Positions 58,941 through 64,000 of a stretch of DNA of 64,000 nucleotides are shown in pieces. Numbering within the stretch: the stretch's first letter is position 1; the number at the start of each line of letters is the position of its first letter. Under the pieces are notes generated by a model. The model did not search any database, was not told the origin of the DNA, and worked only from the letters and a program-made list of their open reading frames with translations. The position numbers and the translations under genes were made by a program. The DNA lies in NCBI GenBank assembly GCA_961205875.1, contig OY540816.1, forward strand, positions 16,874,701 to 16,938,700. Direction: 5' to 3'. The DNA is from Sialis fuliginosa (taxonomy: Eukaryota > Arthropoda > Insecta > Megaloptera > Sialidae).

Positions 58941-61624
58941 AAAAATAATTAAAATATTTCGTCCTTTACCCATATCTCCGAAAGTGATAATGAGAAAAAT
59001 CTGAAAATATTGGGAATATGTATAATGATGCCGATATTAAAAGAAAATTTTGAGCACTCGCAGCACTTACGTACGTGTTTTTTAAAAAATAATTCAAAAT
59101 TATAATTTATTTAAAAATCTAAACTACATTGTGCTGCCATCTTTTCAATAATATTTAAACTAGGAGTAATAACATTTTCTGTATAAATTGGTTATTAATT
59201 TTGTTAAAATCTAATTGTAAAGTTTGTGTTATCAATTCAAAATAAAATATAATTGCATAAATTGAATAACTATGCGGTACGGAGCACTTAGACACGAAGT
59301 TTAGAAAATTTTATTAAAAAATAAACAATTTGTATCGCCGCATTTTAATGATGAAAAGTTTTTGTGGTAACCCATATAAAAATATTGATAATTATATAGC
59401 AATTGCAAGAGTAATTTAATATAAATTATATTCGATAACGTAACATTGACACAATTTTGTTTTATCAGTTATACTTTCTGTATCTTGTACCTTTACGTAA
59501 ACGTAAATGATATAAAGAAATATTGTGGTCAGGATAAATAGTCTGGTAAGTAACATGGATCCATTTAAAACTCCTCTAAATCCATTTTAACTATTTTTAA
59601 CCATGCTGTATGCATTTTATTTAAAAAAGGTCAATGAATCATGAAATTATTTGTTTAAAGAATACATTTGTAAAAATCTCAGTAATTTTTCTAACCAAAA
59701 TTGTTATTTGAAGCCGTTTTCATATTTTTCGGTTTTATGTAAAAAAATATGTGTTTGATAACAAAATTTACATGCGTACAGTTAATTAAACATAATTATA
59801 TTTTCTTCACCAGTGGCGTGACTACTACTATTAAAAAAATAAAAAATAAAACAATTTACTGTGTTATTTATTTGAATTAGATAATTTTTAAAAACTGTTT
59901 TTTCGAAATAATAAGAACTTGGAACGATTTTTAATATTGTACGTATATTTTTCAGTGGATAAAAGCAGTAGGTACCTATAATTTAAAAGTTACTGCTTTT
60001 TTATGTTGAAAAAATATTTTTACTGCTTTCATATTCAGATAAAGTAACTAATTTGATATATTCGATAAACATACAAAATCAATATTCTATTGAAATAACA
60101 TTCTTAATGATTAATAAAAGATGGTACGGCGAGAGGCTAATCAGTATGGTATTAGCTTTGTATTATACCAGTATCTTCTATATGTACCTACATAAAAACC
60201 CAGACCGATCCAACTGTAAATGAGTGTTTTTTTAGATGGGCCTTATTACACTCTTATTTGCCGCAATATCTTACATATATTTAAAAATAATAATTTATAA
60301 TCACCCACCAAAGATTTGATAAAGAAACACAAGCTACAAGTTCTAAAGTTTACAATTGACTAACTTTAATTTAAAAAACTAAAACTTACTTGTTTACTAC
60401 AAAAGTTTATATTTCGTTTCATATTTGAATAAAATTATGAATTAAAAAAAATTAAATACGCCCATGTTCAAAAATAAACAAAGATACGAGTGTAACAAGT
60501 GTGTGGATTTAAAAAAAATCAAAATAATTACATCAGTAGTTCACTAGTTACACAGTTTTAAATGCATCTATTTACATCATCTGTAAATAGAATATCTAAT
60601 TTATCTTTCATAACAGATAATTCAGGGTCGGAACTAATAAATAAGGAGAAAAAAAAATCAAATATTCATTCAATAACCATATAAGGGATATTAATTACAC
60701 CGTTTGTTAGTCTTCTGAAAGAACTTATGTAGGTATACATAATTATACTTAAATTTAAAATATTAAGTAGGGGAAAGGGTTGTACCTTGGGACATTTTTT
60801 ACTTTTTTAATTATTGCACTGATATCTTTTGTTCGAATACAATAATCTTTTAGCCCTGCAGAGGCTACAACTGTAGGCAGCTACTACCAAACAATCATTT
60901 TGCTATCACCAAAGCGTACACTACTACTCATTGTTTAATAAGCTGGTGATTTTTGTCGAATTGGCAAAAATTCAGGGGCGCCCGACTTTAGGGAGCCCCG
61001 CGACATGTTCAGTAAGCTTTTTTTTTTGTTACGGCCCAAACTTGTACTGTATATTTATTTTTATTTAAAATGGCTACAGTTAATGTTTTAAAAACAATAA
61101 ACATGTAGGTATGAACATATCCAGATGGTTTCTACCCCTACCCACAAATACAGACCCCTAACGCTAAACATATGGAGGACCTCTATTAATTTGTATTAAA
61201 TAAATAAAAATGTTAGGTAGAAAGAAGACGTTACATTTTGTACAACTAAATAATTATCATCTTAATAACTGTTTGGCATCCATTTTTGTATGGAGTTATG
61301 TGATAATATAAATAGCAATAGTATGTAAATATCAATAAATTATTTGAAAAAATTGGTTAAATAGTTGTTGATAACGCATACATACATTGTTTGATAATTA
61401 AGTATAAATTATAGTATTATCTAATGTATCCACATTTATGAAAACTGCAGTTCAGTGATATCAACAAATTATTTTTGTATACTACATTATAAAGAAATTA
61501 TAAAAAATAACGGTTTTAGCTTAATCCCAAATAGGTTTATCTGTGAAAAAAAACATTTTGAAACCGAAACTTGACGCTTTCAAATTGCATTAGCTATTAT
61601 CACATATTTGATGAATAATGGATT
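58941..61624. other. Intergenic, nothing recognised
   Basis: Contains the copy 3 counterpart of the copy 1 3' flank at 58965-59035, then AT-rich sequence without recognisable exons. A possible single hAT-type start caggggcgcccgac lies near 60974. No RNA gene is seen. Confidence 0.4.
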
Positions 61625-61812
61625 AAAAGTCCTGAGGCTTCCGCGGTGATCTTGATATGGATCTTGGCTTCTGGGTGCAAACCGCGTCGATTTGGTCATG
61701 TTATCGGCAGGGCTCTTCTGAAAGTGCACTTTTAGAAAAGCCCTGAAGATGTCCACTGCAATGTGTGACGAAACGTTGACCGATAAGACGACCAAATCAA
61801 CGTGGCTTATAC
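61625..61812 (+). ncRNA. Hammerhead-like motif, second copy, with inverted arm
   Basis: CTGAAGA at 61743-61749, a possible stem II (GTCCAC with GTGTGAC) and GAAACGTT at 61770-61777 repeat the motif found at 31822. Upstream, about 61664-61712 is an inverted copy of the sequence downstream of the motif (ggcttctgggtg and tcgatttggtc against gaccaaatcaacgtg), so the unit is palindromic around it. Just before the core, cagggctctt and agaaaagccctg form a hairpin. This fits a Penelope-type terminal repeat fragment. Confidence 0.45.
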
Positions 61813-62024
61813 CCTACATATTTTATGTAAACATTATTTCATTATATTATTTTACATGCGGTTACATAAGCCGATATATCTACTAAATTAATATATTTTC
61901 GGTCGATACCCCCCTGTTTAATATTCACATTGCATACAAACTTGCTATTAAATATTATCAGACTATTTTATGAAGTTAGGTTTCATTACCAAGCAGTATT
62001 AGATTAAATTTAAATGGGAAAACA

Positions 62025-63480
62025 ATGGAGTCTGTAACAATTGAAAAACTGAAACCAAACCCTAGAAACAGTGCAAACATAATAAGCAAGTTATTTTTTG
62101 GGTATGTCTACTACATTATTTAAATATGTATTAATATATAAATATTTCATCAATCATGTAATATCCTTATTGTTGATCTATGAAATTGTTAATTTAAGTG
62201 CAGTGGCGCCGGAGCCGGTGGGGGGGACAGCTGCCGCCACAAAATTTTGATCCTATTTTTAGGACGGATTTGAAGTAACGTACAATTATAAAATGTTTTT
62301 TATACACTAAACCAAAAAAGGAATAGCTAATTTTTTAAATTATTTTTAGGTATTTTTGAATAGCTGCTTCTCCGCGAAAAATGGTCGGTAGAACAGTTTT
62401 AAAAAAAACAGTTTTAAAGCTTGAACATTTTAGTTTTCGAATCATTTGTTGAAAATTTTAATATCCTTAAGGATAACCTATTTTTTGAAGATAAAGTGTC
62501 CAAAAAAAATCAAAAATGTTTATCAATTTTAAGAGGTTCTACAGGAAATTTTTTTGTTCAAATTAAATAAAGTATGTTTGTAGAACATACTTTTTCTTTA
62601 ATTTGATTTTTTTTTTATTGCTGTACGACCATTTTTGACCAAGTTATTTGCAATCAAAGCAAAAATCAGTCTTTCAAAAATATTTTTAAAAAGTTGGAAA
62701 ATTTGAGTAATCCTTTAACTCTCTTATAGCAATATGGAATGTTTGATCTTTAGGGTACGAAGTAAAAAGAGCGATTCAGGGTTCCGCAGATATCTTATTG
62801 TTAGAGATATTCTTAACTTACATTAGTTAAAAACATAGACACTTTAACGATCCGATAATTTCTCCCCATGTTTTATGAAAAATAAAAAATATGAAATTTT
62901 TTAGGCCACTTTCAAGTGGATTTTTCAGAATGAAATTTTTTTATCAAATAAACAACTAATGGGCGTTAAAGAAAAAACTTTCAGCTCTCCAAATCTACCC
63001 CCCCCCCCCACCACTGTGTACTTTTTAAAACAATACGTATTTCAAGCATACATACATAACTTACTAAATTCTTTTATTTAAGATTACATTTTGAATTAAT
63101 CTTATCAAAAGTTAAAAGAGCAATTATTTTTAATACATATTTTTTAATCTTTATTTATTATCTTAATAAATTTTTTCTACTACAGTAGTAGTATCATTTG
63201 TAACATTTAAAAGTTCATCAAAGAGGGCAATATAATATAGGATATTATCATTGAATTATTCCCTTGTTGTTGTTGCATAATTTACAATTATATGTCTTAA
63301 AATATTAATAATGAAAATATATATTTGTTTTTGTCATATATAAAATTAATAGTAATATTACATTTTTAGGTGGACTTTCCCACTTATTTACAAAGGATGG
63401 AGAAAGAATATATTAAAAGAAGACTTATGGGAACCTATGTCAACAGACACTTCTGAATATTTAGGTGATCAATTAGAAAT
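62025..63480 (+). CDS. Fourth ABCC4-like gene, first two exons (partial)
   Basis: Exon 1, 62025-62101, encodes MESVTIEKLKPNPRNSANII and a few more residues; exon 2, 63370-63480, is 111 bp, exactly the size of exon 2 in copies 1-3, and joins in the same phase. The shared pattern (KPNPR, then a hydrophobic stretch, then PL..KG..K....EDL) shows homology, but identity is low, so this is an older paralogue. The rest lies beyond 64000; no exon 3 is seen before the edge. An upstream ATG at 62014 opens a seven-codon frame that overlaps the main start. Confidence 0.78.
62205..62360. repeat. Dispersed repeat, relative of 23186
   Basis: Begins cagtggcgccggagccgg, then ggggggg, aaattttgat, acactaaa and ttttaggtatttttgaata in the same order as 23186-23400. 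It lies in intron 1 of the fourth ABCC gene. Confidence 0.6.
62361..63369. other. Intron 1 of fourth ABCC gene
   Basis: No exon is seen. A short inverted pair at about 62570-62600 (taaagtatgtttgtagaac and gaacatactttttctttaa) suggests a small palindrome. A poly-C tract lies near 62998-63009. Confidence 0.4.
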
Positions 63481-64000
63481 GTATGTTAATACTTATTATA
63501 TTCTAAAGAAACTGGCTTTCTTATTTTAACTATAATTAAAATAATAAATTTTAATAACTAAAAGATATAATTTAGCCAGAGACCACAAATATCAGGTTTA
63601 TAGATACTTATTTATTACAAATAGTTGTTTTACCACGAAATGGTCGTGACGGGCCTCACTTTTTTCAAGAGACAACTAACTAAAAAATATTTTTTGAGTA
63701 AATTAAAAACCTTTGCTATTATATTTGAAAGTACATGCATGAGGTGCATAATAGAACCTAAATATTTGAATAAAGGGGAGTTGTACCGGATTTTATTTAT
63801 GGTTCGGGTTCGATTCGATTTTGGGTTCAACATGTTGCAAATTTTTTGGGTTAAAAAAACATTATTTTTTCAGGGTTCAGGTTCGGGTTCGAGTTCAAGT
63901 TTGTAATTGAAAGAAAATTGTTTTGTTCGAAAAAAAAATAATTAACAAATAAAACAATTATTTTTGCAAATTGAAATGTAATTCAGTTATAGAATTAAAA
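63481..64000. other. Start of intron 2, fourth ABCC gene
   Basis: No exon is recognised up to the window edge. A run of gggttcaggttcgggttcga (about 63874-63893) with related gttcgggttcgattcg near 63802 is a simple repeat. Confidence 0.4.

Overview
This window is AT-rich eukaryotic DNA. The split genes have GT-AG introns, long gene-poor stretches and many short non-autonomous transposons. A short (CCTAA)n tract (the TTAGG insect telomere unit) and the gene families point to an insect. The order cannot be fixed from the sequence; a beetle or hemipteran would fit. There are no bacterial features such as operons or CRISPR arrays.

Layout. (1) 1-9880: gene desert with a hAT MITE (1520-1751), two arrays of about 216-219 bp AT-rich tandem repeats (2460-3290 and 7830-8660), a 1.4 kb fold-back element (4100-5478) and a decayed multi-exon DUF4806 gene (6227-7629). 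(2) 9882-25196: a serpin-family gene in at least six exons, 5' end not found. It carries a mucin-like Thr/Ser/Glu-rich insert ending in a furin-type site and lacks a recognisable inhibitory hinge. Its introns hold at least five small transposons. (3) 26224-27549: a complete four-exon FAM185A-like (DUF4097) gene. (4) 27550-32400: intergenic, with a 2.4 kb Harbinger-like element carrying a nested element, and a hammerhead-like Penelope-type fragment. (5) 32748-57954: three intact tandem ABCC4/MRP4-like transporter genes, each 15 exons with the same exon phases (1281, 1279 and 1281 codons before the stop), preceded by a conserved GATA-rich upstream block. (6) 57955-64000: repeats and the first two exons of a fourth, more diverged ABCC gene that runs off the right edge.

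The three ABCC genes arose by duplication of a unit of about 9 kb. Exon sizes, introns, an intron-3 transposon remnant and both flanks are shared. Copies 2 and 3 are sisters, because both carry a promoter-proximal insertion missing from copy 1. The NBD1 exon is far more alike between copies than the rest, which suggests gene conversion. The most unusual protein is the serpin: the region of helix F is replaced by a mucin-like, furin-cleavable linker. The most unusual non-coding features are the hAT-type palindrome with a perfect target duplication beside a serpin exon, the paired tandem arrays around the DUF4806 pseudogene, and the two hammerhead-like motifs.
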